Assembly (NCBI GenBank): GCA_022791755.1
Contig: JAAVZR010000016.1
Coordinates: 124,001-188,000, forward strand
DNA: 64,000 nt
Reading direction: 5' to 3'
Source of the DNA: Lachnospiraceae bacterium
Lineage (GTDB): Bacteria; Bacillota; Clostridia; Lachnospirales; Lachnospiraceae
Position numbers and translations under genes: made by a program. Below, in pieces: positions 8,819 through 17,273 of the stretch. The first letter of the stretch is position 1. Each line of letters starts with the position of its first letter. The notes below the pieces were generated by a model. The model was not told the origin of the DNA. It saw only the letters and a list, made by a program, of their open reading frames with translations, and searched no databases.

Positions 8819-9997
8819 ATGGGGTATGATTTTGAGACGATAGCAAAGAGAGAGCGGATGGGGTCTCTGAAGCTGGCCATGACGCCAGAGGTACTCAGGG
8901 AGAAGGGGCTGGTAAGTTTTGCCGCAGGCGAGATGGATTTTCCCACGGCGCCGTCTTTGGTGGAAGCGGTGGTACGGGCGGCGGAGAACGGCCTCTTTGG
9001 CTTCACCTTAAAGGATGAAACGTATCTGTCCCATGTCCTGTGGTGGATGGAAAAGGCCCGGAACTGGCAGATCCGGCCGGAGTGGGTGGTGACAGCCTAT
9101 GGTACGATTTTTTCCGTAGCCACCTGTATCCGTGCGTTTGTGGGGCGGGATGAGAGAGTCATCGTACAGCCGCCCTTTTATTCCCGATATCAGCAGGCGG
9201 CGGACCGTCTGGGACGGCAGACCGTATATAATCCCATGGTTTTGGAGGAGGGCTGCTACCGGATGGATCTGGCGGGCCTGGAGCGCCTCATGGCAGATCC
9301 CGGGAACCGGATGCTGATTTTATGTAATCCGCATAATCCCAGCGGCCGGGTGTTTACGAGACAGGAGCTGGCGGAGGTGGCCAGACTGTCGGCCCGTTAT
9401 AAAACCATCGTGTTCAGCGATGAGATCTTTGCGGAGGTGATCCCGGGAGGCCGGCCGGTGACGCCCTATGCCTCTCTTGCGGAAGGACAGCGCCATGCCA
9501 TTACCTGTACCTCCCTGGGAAAGGCGTTTAACTGCACCGGTATGAATCTGGCCAATGTCATCATACCGGATGAGGATCTGAGGACCCGTTTTCAGGCGCA
9601 GAGAGACAGGGACCATTACGGCAGCATTGATCCTGGCGCCTATGCGGCGGTGACCGGGGCTTACTCGCCGGAGGGCTTTGACTGGCTCCAGGCCATGGTG
9701 AGGCATGTGAAGGAATGCTCGGATTATGTCCATGGCTTTATGAAAGAGAGGCTTTGGCAGTTTCCGGTATTGCCTACGGAGGGCGGTTTTGTCTGCTGGA
9801 TCGATTTCGGGGCGCTGAAAAAACCGGCCGAAGAGCTGGAGGGATATCTGTTAGAGAAAGCGCTTTTTCATGTCGATCCCGGTATCGGCTACGGTGGGCA
9901 GTGCGGAGGCTTTGCCCGGATGAATCTGGCCAGCACAAGAAAACAGCTGAAAGGGGCGATGGAGAGGCTGGAAAAGGTGTGGGGAGGGGGCCGGTAA
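8819..9997 (+). CDS. MalY/PatB family PLP-dependent C-S lyase or aminotransferase
   Basis: 392 aa, class I/II PLP fold. Start placed at ATG 8819 (MGYDFETIAKRERMGS) after GAGGAAAG, just 10 bases beyond the peptidase stop. Recognisable motifs are NPHNPSGRVFTRQEL, FSDEIFAEVI, and the PLP lysine in TSLGKAFNCTG. MalY/PatB proteins cleave cystathionine or other cysteine S-conjugates, and some act as aminotransferases. Coupled to the peptidase, it could deaminate or split a residue freed from peptides. No terminator with a T-run is seen directly after it; the next features are the remnants of a decayed locus. Confidence 0.87.
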   Translation: MGYDFETIAKRERMGSLKLAMTPEVLREKGLVSFAAGEMDFPTAPSLVEAVVRAAENGLFGFTLKDETYLSHVLWWMEKARNWQIRPEWVVTAYGTIFSVATCIRAFVGRDERVIVQPPFYSRYQQAADRLGRQTVYNPMVLEEGCYRMDLAGLERLMADPGNRMLILCNPHNPSGRVFTRQELAEVARLSARYKTIVFSDEIFAEVIPGGRPVTPYASLAEGQRHAITCTSLGKAFNCTGMNLANVIIPDEDLRTRFQAQRDRDHYGSIDPGAYAAVTGAYSPEGFDWLQAMVRHVKECSDYVHGFMKERLWQFPVLPTEGGFVCWIDFGALKKPAEELEGYLLEKALFHVDPGIGYGGQCGGFARMNLASTRKQLKGAMERLEKVWGGGR

Positions 9998-10036
9998 AAT
10001 ATTGCGAATCGTAACAGATACTTGCCTTACCAGTAG

Positions 10037-10159
10037 AGCTGCCGATATTTTCTCTTGACACCAAAAGAAAATCTCTCCACTTTAATATTTACGGAGATGA
10101 CAAATGAATGGCTGGACTGCCTGACGCTTAGCCGGAGTGAGGTGGTTTATGACGGATAA
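10037..10159 (+). pseudogene. Remnant of a DUF3990-like gene
   Basis: A short open stretch with no start codon translates to a segment ending EMTNEWLDCLTLSRSEVVYDG and a stop. The EMTxEWLD block with the preceding hydrophobic strand resembles, from memory, the middle of DUF3990 proteins, which are often encoded beside DUF3791 genes. Both ends of the domain are missing and an in-frame stop lies directly upstream, so it is at best a fragment. It overlaps the start of the DUF3791-like frame by 11 bases. Confidence 0.4.
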
Positions 10160-10470
10160 GGAAAAAAACGATTTCTTTTATGTTTGTTCTCTGATCGAAT
10201 ACATCGGGCCGGACAAAAAACAGAAGAGGTGTCGTGGCGGAAATAATCGGACAGAAAGGAATGGAGAAACTGCTGTCTGACGCGCCGGTGAATCATTGCC
10301 TTTCTTTTGAGCAGGTGGGGGATGAGGTGATAGAAAGATATCATTTGAAAAGTATGATTCCCCTGCGATTAGATCCAGGGGGATATAAAGACGAAAGAGC
10401 GACGCCTCCGCGTGGACGGAGACGGCGCTCTTTCGATTATTTTTTATTTATGTTCCGCCAGCTTCGATAG
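10149..10470 (+). pseudogene. DUF3791-like small protein gene broken by a +1 frameshift
   Basis: From ATG 10149 (GGTGG upstream) the frame reads MTDKEKNDFFYVCSLIEYIG, then goes out of frame at GGGCCGG near base 10209. One base less restores RTKNRRGVVAEIIGQKGMEKLL and APVNHCLSFEQVGDEVIERY in the frame of the track ORF at 10234. The joined product matches the DUF3791 pattern (FYVCSLIEYIGR-TKN-R ... VNHCLSFEQV-DE). The shifted frame then runs through the downstream terminator into the opposite gene, so the native C-terminus is also lost. It could be a sequencing error, but the neighbouring DUF3990-like fragment favours real decay. Confidence 0.65.
10392..10447. terminator. Strong bidirectional terminator
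   Basis: Perfect arms CGAAAGAGCG and CGCTCTTTCG, with an inner CTCCG/CGGAG pair, are followed on the + strand by ATTATTTTTTATTTA. It separates the broken DUF3791 gene from the convergent hemerythrin gene, whose stop codon lies in the T-rich flank. Confidence 0.85.
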
Positions 10471-11327
10471 CAGAAGACAAGACTGCCGATCTTGGTGCCG
10501 AACAGCAGGCTGCAGGGATAGCCTTTCATAAAATCTGTGCGAAATTCATCCCGGGTCAGCAGGTTATCCTTGCCGAACTTGTCTTGGGCCGCTGCCAAAA
10601 AGAGCTTTCCGGTATCCTGGAACAGCTGTTCAAAGACTTTCAGGACGGCGCCGTCGGGCAGCTCGTCGGACTGCGTGATCTGTGTTCCGTAGATCTTGTT
10701 AACGCCGCGCAGAATCAGCGGCTCCTCGATTCCGAGCAAAAGACGCAGGCGGATATCTCCCTCGATATCATAACACTGATAAGAATAAAAAGCGTTGCCT
10801 ATATTCTGTCCTTTATACTCAGAGCTGGTGAGCTTGGACTCGATCTGGAACAGCTCTGTGGTATACCGGTTTACTGCAAGAGATATGGTGGCGATCTGAG
10901 AGGAAAGATTGTTCCCTTTGCGGGCGGGGCCCTTTCCCACGATGGCCTGGTCTTCTTTCATAATATGCTCGGTGAGCCAGTTGCTCATAACGCTCATAAA
11001 ACGCTGGACAGAGGTCGGAGAATAGTTTGACAGATCCAGATCCCTCTTGAGGGAAACCAGGGTTTTGTCCCTGAAATTATCATGAATCCGCTTATGCTGT
11101 CCATAGTTGGCGTACCGAATAGAGCGCATGAAAGATTCTTCCTCCGAAAAGTGTGTCATGGTATAGCCTTCCAGGTATTTGAGCCCCTCCTTATACGTAT
11201 GCGGATCGATTCCGGTATCAGTGGAAAGGGAGAGCATTTTTCCCATGATCCGGAAAAGCCTGGAATGGGCCTTGTCTACCAATGGCACACCAATCTTGTA
11301 CTTGTCATCCCACACTATCTTTTCCAT
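10437..11327 (-). CDS. Hemerythrin-domain protein with a CheX-like C-terminal domain
   Basis: 296 aa from ATG 11327 (MEKIVWDDKYKIG). This start is supported by AGGAGG upstream and by a promoter whose expected transcription start lies near 11351, which excludes the track start. Residues ~1-135 form a bacteriohemerythrin domain with the diiron ligand pattern (VDKAHSRLF, THFSEEESFM, HKRIHDNF, EHIMKEDQ), which binds O2 or NO-type ligands. Residues ~150-296 contain LLLGIEEPLILRGVNKIYG and FGTKIGSLVFCYRSWR and look like a CheX-type or related alpha/beta domain. No methyl-accepting or catalytic domain is seen. A role in oxygen sensing is likely, but the output partner is unknown. Confidence 0.8.
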   Translation of the reverse strand: MEKIVWDDKYKIGVPLVDKAHSRLFRIMGKMLSLSTDTGIDPHTYKEGLKYLEGYTMTHFSEEESFMRSIRYANYGQHKRIHDNFRDKTLVSLKRDLDLSNYSPTSVQRFMSVMSNWLTEHIMKEDQAIVGKGPARKGNNLSSQIATISLAVNRYTTELFQIESKLTSSEYKGQNIGNAFYSYQCYDIEGDIRLRLLLGIEEPLILRGVNKIYGTQITQSDELPDGAVLKVFEQLFQDTGKLFLAAAQDKFGKDNLLTRDEFRTDFMKGYPCSLLFGTKIGSLVFCYRSWRNINKK

Positions 11328-11357
11328 GAAACGTTCTGCCTCCTGTAACATAGTAAT

Positions 11358-11386
11358 AATATTCTTTACTGTTATTATATAGTCAA
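11358..11386 (-). promoter_or_regulatory. Sigma-A-type promoter of the hemerythrin gene
   Basis: On the minus strand, TTGACT (11386-11381), a 17-base spacer and AATATT (11363-11358) precede ATG 11327, giving a leader of about 24 bases. Confidence 0.6.
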
Positions 11387-11428
11387 CTTTTCCTTTTGTC
11401 CACTCCTGCCGCCTTTTTTATCCCTTCC

Positions 11429-11457
11429 TTGCAAAATCCCCCCTGCTGTGCTATGAT
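11429..11457 (+). promoter_or_regulatory. Sigma-A-type promoter of rmlAB
   Basis: TTGCAA, a 17-base spacer and TATGAT lie about 85 bases before the rmlA start. Confidence 0.65.
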
Positions 11458-11548
11458 ATTAGGCAGAAATCTGTGCCAGGCCTGTCTCTGCGGCCGAGAC
11501 GGCGTCGGAAAGAAACCGGTGTCCTGGCTAACTTTAGGAGGAAATCCC

Positions 11549-12433
11549 ATGAAAGGCATTATTCTCGCCGGCGGAAGCGGTACGCGCCTCTATCCGCTGA
11601 CCAAAGTGACATCCAAGCAGCTGCTCCCGATCTATGATAAACCGATGATCTATTATCCTCTGTCTGTGCTGATGGATGCGGGCATTCGGGATATCCTGAT
11701 TATCTCCACCCCAAACGATACGCCCCGGTTCGAGGATCTTCTGGGCGACGGCCACCAGTTTGGCGTGCGCCTGTCCTATGCCGTGCAGCCCAGTCCGGAC
11801 GGGCTGGCTCAGGCCTTTATTATCGGAGCCGGTTTCATCGGCAACGACAGTGTGGCCATGGTGCTGGGAGACAATATTTTTCATGGCCATGGTCTGCGCA
11901 AGCGTCTGCTGGCTGCGGCGGGGAAGGAAAGCGGCGCCACGGTGTTCGGCTATTATGTGGATGATCCCGAGCGGTTTGGGATCGTGGAATTTGACAGGAC
12001 AGGCAAAGCGGTCTCCATCGAGGAAAAGCCGGCGCATCCCAAATCCAACTACTGTGTGACCGGTCTGTACTTCTATGATAACCGCGTGGTGGAGTACGCG
12101 AAGAATCTGAAGCCCTCCGCCAGGGGAGAGCTGGAGATCACGGATTTGAACCGCATCTATCTGGAGAACGGTGAGCTGGAGGTCACGCTCTTGGGACAGG
12201 GCTTTACATGGCTGGACACCGGCACACACGAGTCGCTGGTAGACGCCACGAATTTTGTGAAGACCATAGAGACGCACCAGCACCGCAAGATTGCCTGTCT
12301 GGAGGAAATCGGATATCTGAACGGCTGGATTACCCGCCAGGAAGTGATGGAGACCTATGAGATTCTGAAAAAGAACCAGTACGGCGCTTATCTCAAAGAT
12401 GTGCTGGACGGAAAATACATCGACCGACTGTAA
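11549..12433 (+). CDS. rmlA: Glucose-1-phosphate thymidylyltransferase
   Basis: 294 aa from ATG 11549 ([18 protein letters not shown]), with AGGAGG seven bases upstream; the longer track frame is leader sequence. It makes dTDP-glucose from dTTP and glucose-1-phosphate, the first step of dTDP-rhamnose-type sugar synthesis. The nucleotide motif [38 protein letters not shown] and [10 protein letters not shown] are diagnostic, and the length is normal. rmlB follows after 17 bases. rmlC and rmlD are not adjacent, so later steps must be encoded elsewhere or the product feeds another dTDP-sugar. Confidence 0.96.
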   Translation: MKGIILAGGSGTRLYPLTKVTSKQLLPIYDKPMIYYPLSVLMDAGIRDILIISTPNDTPRFEDLLGDGHQFGVRLSYAVQPSPDGLAQAFIIGAGFIGNDSVAMVLGDNIFHGHGLRKRLLAAAGKESGATVFGYYVDDPERFGIVEFDRTGKAVSIEEKPAHPKSNYCVTGLYFYDNRVVEYAKNLKPSARGELEITDLNRIYLENGELEVTLLGQGFTWLDTGTHESLVDATNFVKTIETHQHRKIACLEEIGYLNGWITRQEVMETYEILKKNQYGAYLKDVLDGKYIDRL

Positions 12434-12450
12434 AAAGGAGGAAACGGACT

Positions 12451-13473
12451 ATGAAAATTTTGGTAACGGGCGGAGCCGGCTTCATCGGCGGTAATTTCGT
12501 TCATTATTTGCTGGATCATTATCCTGAGGATCAGATCGTCAATCTGGATCTTCTGACCTATGCCGGGAATCTGGAGACGCTTAAGCCTGTGGAGGATAAG
12601 CCCAATTACCGGTTTGTGAAGGGAGATATCGCGAACCGTCCCTTTGTGATGGAACTGTTTGAGAAGGAAAAATTTGATGTGGTGGTGAATTTTGCGGCCG
12701 AATCCCATGTGGACCGGTCTATCACGGATCCTGGCATCTTTGTGCGCACCAATGTGATGGGGACCACGGTTCTTCTGGACGCATCCCGCACCTTCGGGGT
12801 GAAGCGGTATCATCAGGTGTCCACCGACGAGGTATACGGGGATCTGCCTTTGGACCGCCCGGACCTGTTTTTTACGGAGGAGACGCCCTTACACACATCC
12901 AGCCCCTACTCCTCCAGCAAGGCCAGCGCGGATCTGTTCGTGCTGGCGTATCACAGGACCTACGGGCTGCCGGTGACGATTTCCCGCTGCTCCAATAATT
13001 ACGGCCCTTATCATTTCCCGGAGAAGCTGATTCCTCTGATGATCAGCCGGGCTCTGGCGGACGAAAAGCTGCCGGTCTATGGAAAGGGAGAAAACGTGCG
13101 CGACTGGCTCCATGTCTATGACCACTGTGCGGCGATTGATCTGATTATCCGAAAAGGGCGCGAGGGTGAAATCTATAACGTGGGAGGCCATAATGAACGC
13201 ACAAATCTGGAGGTGGTACGGACGATCCTGAGGGCTCTGGACAAGCCGGAGAGCCTGATCCAGTATGTGACGGACCGTCCCGGACATGACCGGCGCTACG
13301 CCATTGATCCGAGGAAGCTGGAGACAGAGCTTCACTGGAAGCCCACATATAATTTCGATACGGGTATTGCCCAGACCATTCAGTGGTATCTGGATAATCA
13401 GGACTGGTGGAAGCATATCCTCAGCGGAGAGTACAGCCAGTATTTTGAGACCATGTACGGAGACCGCCTGTAG
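12451..13473 (+). CDS. rmlB: dTDP-glucose 4,6-dehydratase
   Basis: 340-aa extended SDR enzyme that converts dTDP-glucose to dTDP-4-keto-6-deoxyglucose. The NAD motif is GGAGFIGGNFVHYLL. STDEVYGD carries the catalytic Thr-Asp-Glu region, and YSSSKAS gives the catalytic Tyr-x-x-x-Lys. RWSNNYGP-type sequence is present as SRCSNNYGPYHFPEK. AAAGGAGG precedes the start. It forms an operon with rmlA. The 193 bases after it carry no clear promoter or terminator before glmM. Confidence 0.96.
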   Translation: MKILVTGGAGFIGGNFVHYLLDHYPEDQIVNLDLLTYAGNLETLKPVEDKPNYRFVKGDIANRPFVMELFEKEKFDVVVNFAAESHVDRSITDPGIFVRTNVMGTTVLLDASRTFGVKRYHQVSTDEVYGDLPLDRPDLFFTEETPLHTSSPYSSSKASADLFVLAYHRTYGLPVTISRCSNNYGPYHFPEKLIPLMISRALADEKLPVYGKGENVRDWLHVYDHCAAIDLIIRKGREGEIYNVGGHNERTNLEVVRTILRALDKPESLIQYVTDRPGHDRRYAIDPRKLETELHWKPTYNFDTGIAQTIQWYLDNQDWWKHILSGEYSQYFETMYGDRL

Positions 13474-13666
13474 GCGGAGGGACCGGACCCTGTGCCCGGA
13501 GCGTCTCTCGGGTATATACCGGATTTTGAAATTTATCGTGGGGTGGCCAAAACGGATGATTGCGGGGGAATACGGCCGGCATATAGATATAGAGAGCGGA
13601 GCTTTTCAGGAGCGCTTCGCATAAAAGCGGACCGGAGACAGAATTTTGTGAAAAAGGAGACTGGAA

Positions 13667-15013
13667 ATGGGTAAGTATTTTGGAACAGACGGCTTTCGGG
13701 GCGAGGCAAACCGGGAACTGACAGTGGAGCATGCCTTTAAGGTGGGGCGCTTCCTGGGATGGTATTATGGTCAGGAGCACCGCTGCAAGGTCGTGATCGG
13801 CAAGGATACCCGCCGCAGCAGCTATATGTTTGAGTACGCTCTGGTGGCGGGACTGACCGCATCCGGGGCCGATGCCTATCTTCTGCATGTCACTACCACC
13901 CCCAGCGTATCCTATGTGGTGCGTACGGAGGACTTTGACTGCGGGATCATGATCAGCGCCAGCCACAATGTGTTCTATGACAACGGGATTAAGGTAATCA
14001 ACGGTCAGGGAGAGAAGCTGACGGACGATGTGATCGAGAAAATCGAGGCATACCTGGACGGCGAGATGGGAGAAATTCCTCTGGCGGCCAAAGAAGATAT
14101 CGGCTGTGCGTCGGATTACTCCATGGGCCGTAACCGCTATATCGGTTACCTGATCAGTCTGGCCACCCGTTCTTTCAAAAACATGCGTGTGGGACTGGAC
14201 TGTGCCAACGGCAGCGCCTTTGCCATCGCGAAAAATGTCTTTGACGCGCTGGGAGCCAAAACCTATGTGATCAATCACAGCCCCGACGGCACCAATATCA
14301 ACCGCAATGCCGGATCCACCCATATCGAGGTCCTGCAGCAGTTTGTCCGGGATAACAATCTGGATGTGGGCTTTGCCTATGACGGAGACGCCGACCGCTG
14401 TATCGCCGTGGATGAGAACGGAGATGTGGTGGACGGAGATAAGATTCTCTACATCTGCGGCCGCTATATGAATGAGCGGGGAATGCTGGACACCAATACC
14501 GTGGTGACGACGATCATGTCCAATATGGGTCTGTATAAGGCTTTTGACAAGCTGAATATCCGGTATGTGAAGACAGCGGTGGGCGACAAGTACGTGTATG
14601 AAAATATGGCGGAAAACGGTCATCGTCTGGGCGGAGAACAGTCGGGCCACATCATATTCAGCAAACATGCTTCCACCGGCGACGGCATCCTGACCTCCCT
14701 AAAGGTCATGGAGGTCATGCTGGAGAAGAAGGAAAATCTGTCCAGCCTGACCAGAGGACTGCGGATTTATCCTCAGCTTCTGAAGAATGTGCGGGTGGAG
14801 AGTAAGCCCGCCGCTCTGAATGATCCGGATGTGCAGGCAGCTGTGAAGAAGGCGGAAGAGGAACTGGGCGACGAGGGCCGTATTCTGGTGCGTCAGAGCG
14901 GTACGGAGCCGGTGCTGAGGGTCATGGTGGAGGCGTCCACCGACGAACAGTGCGCCAGATATGTCAACTATGTGATCGATATGTTAAACCATAAGGGCCA
15001 TGTGATTTTATGA
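13667..15013 (+). CDS. glmM: Phosphoglucosamine mutase
   Basis: 448 aa, normal for GlmM. It converts glucosamine-6-phosphate to glucosamine-1-phosphate for UDP-GlcNAc and peptidoglycan synthesis. Seen are MGKYFGTDGFRGEAN, the phosphoserine loop ISASHN, the metal loop DGDADRCIAVD, the sugar loop GGEQSGHI and the phosphate loop RQSGTEPVLRVM. AAAAGGAG lies upstream. Its stop overlaps the hisC start (ATGA), starting a chain of four overlapping genes. An alternative as a general phosphoglucomutase is unlikely given these motifs. Confidence 0.95.
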   Translation: MGKYFGTDGFRGEANRELTVEHAFKVGRFLGWYYGQEHRCKVVIGKDTRRSSYMFEYALVAGLTASGADAYLLHVTTTPSVSYVVRTEDFDCGIMISASHNVFYDNGIKVINGQGEKLTDDVIEKIEAYLDGEMGEIPLAAKEDIGCASDYSMGRNRYIGYLISLATRSFKNMRVGLDCANGSAFAIAKNVFDALGAKTYVINHSPDGTNINRNAGSTHIEVLQQFVRDNNLDVGFAYDGDADRCIAVDENGDVVDGDKILYICGRYMNERGMLDTNTVVTTIMSNMGLYKAFDKLNIRYVKTAVGDKYVYENMAENGHRLGGEQSGHIIFSKHASTGDGILTSLKVMEVMLEKKENLSSLTRGLRIYPQLLKNVRVESKPAALNDPDVQAAVKKAEEELGDEGRILVRQSGTEPVLRVMVEASTDEQCARYVNYVIDMLNHKGHVIL

Positions 15014-16080
15014 TTTGGGACAATATACGAAAGGTGACGCCGTACACCCCGGGGGAGCAGCCGGACCGGCCGGGGATGGTGAAGCTGAATACCAATGAAA
15101 ACCCCTATCCGCCGTCGCCGGGAGTTTTACGGGCGCTTCGGGAGCTGGACTGTGACGCTCTGCGCCTGTATCCGGATCCGGCGTCCTCCGGCCTTACGAA
15201 GGCGCTGGCAGATTTTTACGGCCTGGACGTATCGCAGGTGTTTGTGGGCGTGGGGTCGGACGATGTGCTGGCCATGTGCTTTCTGACTTTTTTTAACTCG
15301 CAAAAGCCGATCCTTTTTCCGGATGTCACATACTCTTTCTACGACGTCTGGGCGGAGCTGTTTCGGATTCCGTTCCGGCGTCCGGCGCTGGACGAGGAAC
15401 TGCGCCTGCGAAAGGAAGATTATTATCAGGAAAACGGAGGCATTATTTTTCCGAATCCCAACGCGCCTACGGGAGTGGAGGCGCCCCTGTCGGATATCGA
15501 GGAGATCCTAAAACGTAACCGGGACGTGGTGGTCATCGTGGATGAGGCGTATGTGGACTTTGGGGCTCACAGCGCGCTTAAGCTTCTGGACCGCTATGAG
15601 AATCTGGTGGTGGTGCAGACCTTCTCCAAGTCGCGTTCTCTGGCGGGGATGCGTATCGGCTACGCCTTTGGGAGTCCGGCGCTGATACGGGCTCTCAACG
15701 ATGTGAAATACTCTTTTAACTCCTATACTATGAACCGGACAGCCCTGGCCGCAGGGATGGCAGCCCTGGCGGACCGGGAGTACTGGCGGCAGACGCTGGA
15801 TAAAATCATAGCCACCAGGGAAAAAGCCAGGGAGAGGCTGGGCAGCCTGGGCTTTACCTTCCCGGATTCCAGGGCGAATTTCCTGTTTGTGACGCATCCG
15901 GTGTGGAGGGCGGAGACGCTTTTTGCAGCTCTGAGAGAGGCGGATATCTATGTCCGCTATTTCCGGCAGCCCCGTATCGACAACTATCTGCGTATCACCA
16001 TCGGAACGGATGGAGAGATGGAGAAGCTGTATCATTTCCTGGAAGGATATGACGCAAAAGGAGGCAGGATCTCACTTTGA
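15010..16080 (+). CDS. hisC: Histidinol-phosphate aminotransferase family protein
   Basis: 356-aa class II PLP aminotransferase. KLNTNENPYPPSPGV at the N-terminus, PNAPTG, VIVDEAYVDFG, and the PLP lysine in TFSKSRSLAGMRIGYAFG fit HisC, which makes histidinol phosphate in histidine synthesis. Its ATG overlaps the glmM stop by four bases and its own stop overlaps the next start. No other his gene is adjacent, so it may be an isolated hisC or a related aromatic or other aminotransferase; the motifs favour HisC. Confidence 0.85.
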   Translation: MIWDNIRKVTPYTPGEQPDRPGMVKLNTNENPYPPSPGVLRALRELDCDALRLYPDPASSGLTKALADFYGLDVSQVFVGVGSDDVLAMCFLTFFNSQKPILFPDVTYSFYDVWAELFRIPFRRPALDEELRLRKEDYYQENGGIIFPNPNAPTGVEAPLSDIEEILKRNRDVVVIVDEAYVDFGAHSALKLLDRYENLVVVQTFSKSRSLAGMRIGYAFGSPALIRALNDVKYSFNSYTMNRTALAAGMAALADREYWRQTLDKIIATREKARERLGSLGFTFPDSRANFLFVTHPVWRAETLFAALREADIYVRYFRQPRIDNYLRITIGTDGEMEKLYHFLEGYDAKGGRISL

Positions 16081-17273
16081 AAAAGCTTCGTGAGCTGACA
16101 CGGATTGTATTGAATATTCTGATTCCTCTGGGATCTATCGGGCTGACCGCATGGCTTCTGCCGAAGCTTCTGCGTTTTTTCAGCCCGTTTGTGGTAGGCG
16201 GAATCATTGCGCTGATCGCCAATCCTCTGGTGCGCTTTCTGGAACGGAAGGTAAAAATGGGACGGAAATACGGGACAGCGCTGACCATCGGCGGCGTCCT
16301 GGCCTTAGTAATCGTCGGGGGCGGCCTGCTGCTTATGCGTCTGGGAAGAGAGCTTTTTTCTTTTCTGACAGACCTGCCGGCGGTGCTGGAAAATGTGGGA
16401 GATCAGCTGCAGCTTGTCTTTGCACGCCTGGAAGAGCTGGCCGGGCGTCTTCCGTTATATAAGACCTCCTTTGACCTGACCGATACGATGGAGAAGCTGG
16501 GAGACGGGCTGATTGAAATGGTGAAGGATTTTGTGGCCGGGCTGGGCGCTCCCACGGTGGAGGCGGCGGGCCATATCGCCAAAGGAATTCCCACCATGTT
16601 CGTCATGGTGTTTATCACGATCCTGTCCGCCTACTTTTTTCTGGCGGAAAAAGAAAAGGCGGCGGGTTTTTACCGCAGAGTCATGCCGGGCAGGATTCAG
16701 GAATACCTGGATTTGATGCGCCGCAATATCAAGCGTCTGGTGGGCGGCTATTTCCTGGCGCAGTTTAAGATCATGATAGTGGTGGCCCTCTTGCTGGTGG
16801 CGGGTTTTCTGATTTTGCGCGTGCCCTATGCGGCCATATGGGCGGCGCTGATTGCGTTTCTCGATTTCCTGCCGGTATTTGGCACGGGTACGGTACTGAT
16901 TCCCTGGGCTGTGATCGAGATCGTGAACAACCGTTTTTATATGGCGGCGGGCCTCATTGCCTGCTGGCTGATCACACAGGCGGTCCGTCAGATGATACAG
17001 CCCAAGGTGGTGGGAGACAGTATGGGATTGAATCCGCTGCTGACTCTGTTCTTTCTGTATCTGGGCTTTCGCTTCCGGGGGATCGGAGGCATGATTCTGG
17101 CAGTCCCTGTGGGGATGATTGTCATCGAGTTCTATGAATACGGCGCTTTTGATCCGCTGATCCGGGCGGTCAGAGAGCTGACGGAGTTCATAAATACGTT
17201 TCGCATGGAAAAGACAGGCGAGGCATGTGTGCCTTCGTCTGAGACAAAGAATAAGGAGGAAGAGGAGAAATGA
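16077..17273 (+). CDS. AI-2E / YtvI-like family membrane protein
   Basis: 398 aa from TTG 16077, which overlaps the hisC stop (TTGA) and has AAAGGAGG about 13 bases upstream. Roughly eight membrane segments are predicted by eye, with hydrophobic runs near residues 10-50, 65-90, 160-190, 225-300 and 320-355. IAYFLAEKEKAAGFYRRV-type and PKVVGDSMGLNPLLTLF sequences are typical of the AI-2E exporter superfamily (PerM, YtvI). YtvI-type proteins are linked to sporulation in Bacillus, but the transported substrate is not known. The C-terminus is charged and cytosolic. Confidence 0.85.
   Translation: MKKLRELTRIVLNILIPLGSIGLTAWLLPKLLRFFSPFVVGGIIALIANPLVRFLERKVKMGRKYGTALTIGGVLALVIVGGGLLLMRLGRELFSFLTDLPAVLENVGDQLQLVFARLEELAGRLPLYKTSFDLTDTMEKLGDGLIEMVKDFVAGLGAPTVEAAGHIAKGIPTMFVMVFITILSAYFFLAEKEKAAGFYRRVMPGRIQEYLDLMRRNIKRLVGGYFLAQFKIMIVVALLLVAGFLILRVPYAAIWAALIAFLDFLPVFGTGTVLIPWAVIEIVNNRFYMAAGLIACWLITQAVRQMIQPKVVGDSMGLNPLLTLFFLYLGFRFRGIGGMILAVPVGMIVIEFYEYGAFDPLIRAVRELTEFINTFRMEKTGEACVPSSETKNKEEEEK

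Noticed and set aside
13421-14668. 415-codon minus-strand frame
   Set aside because: Antisense of glmM, which has all catalytic motifs.
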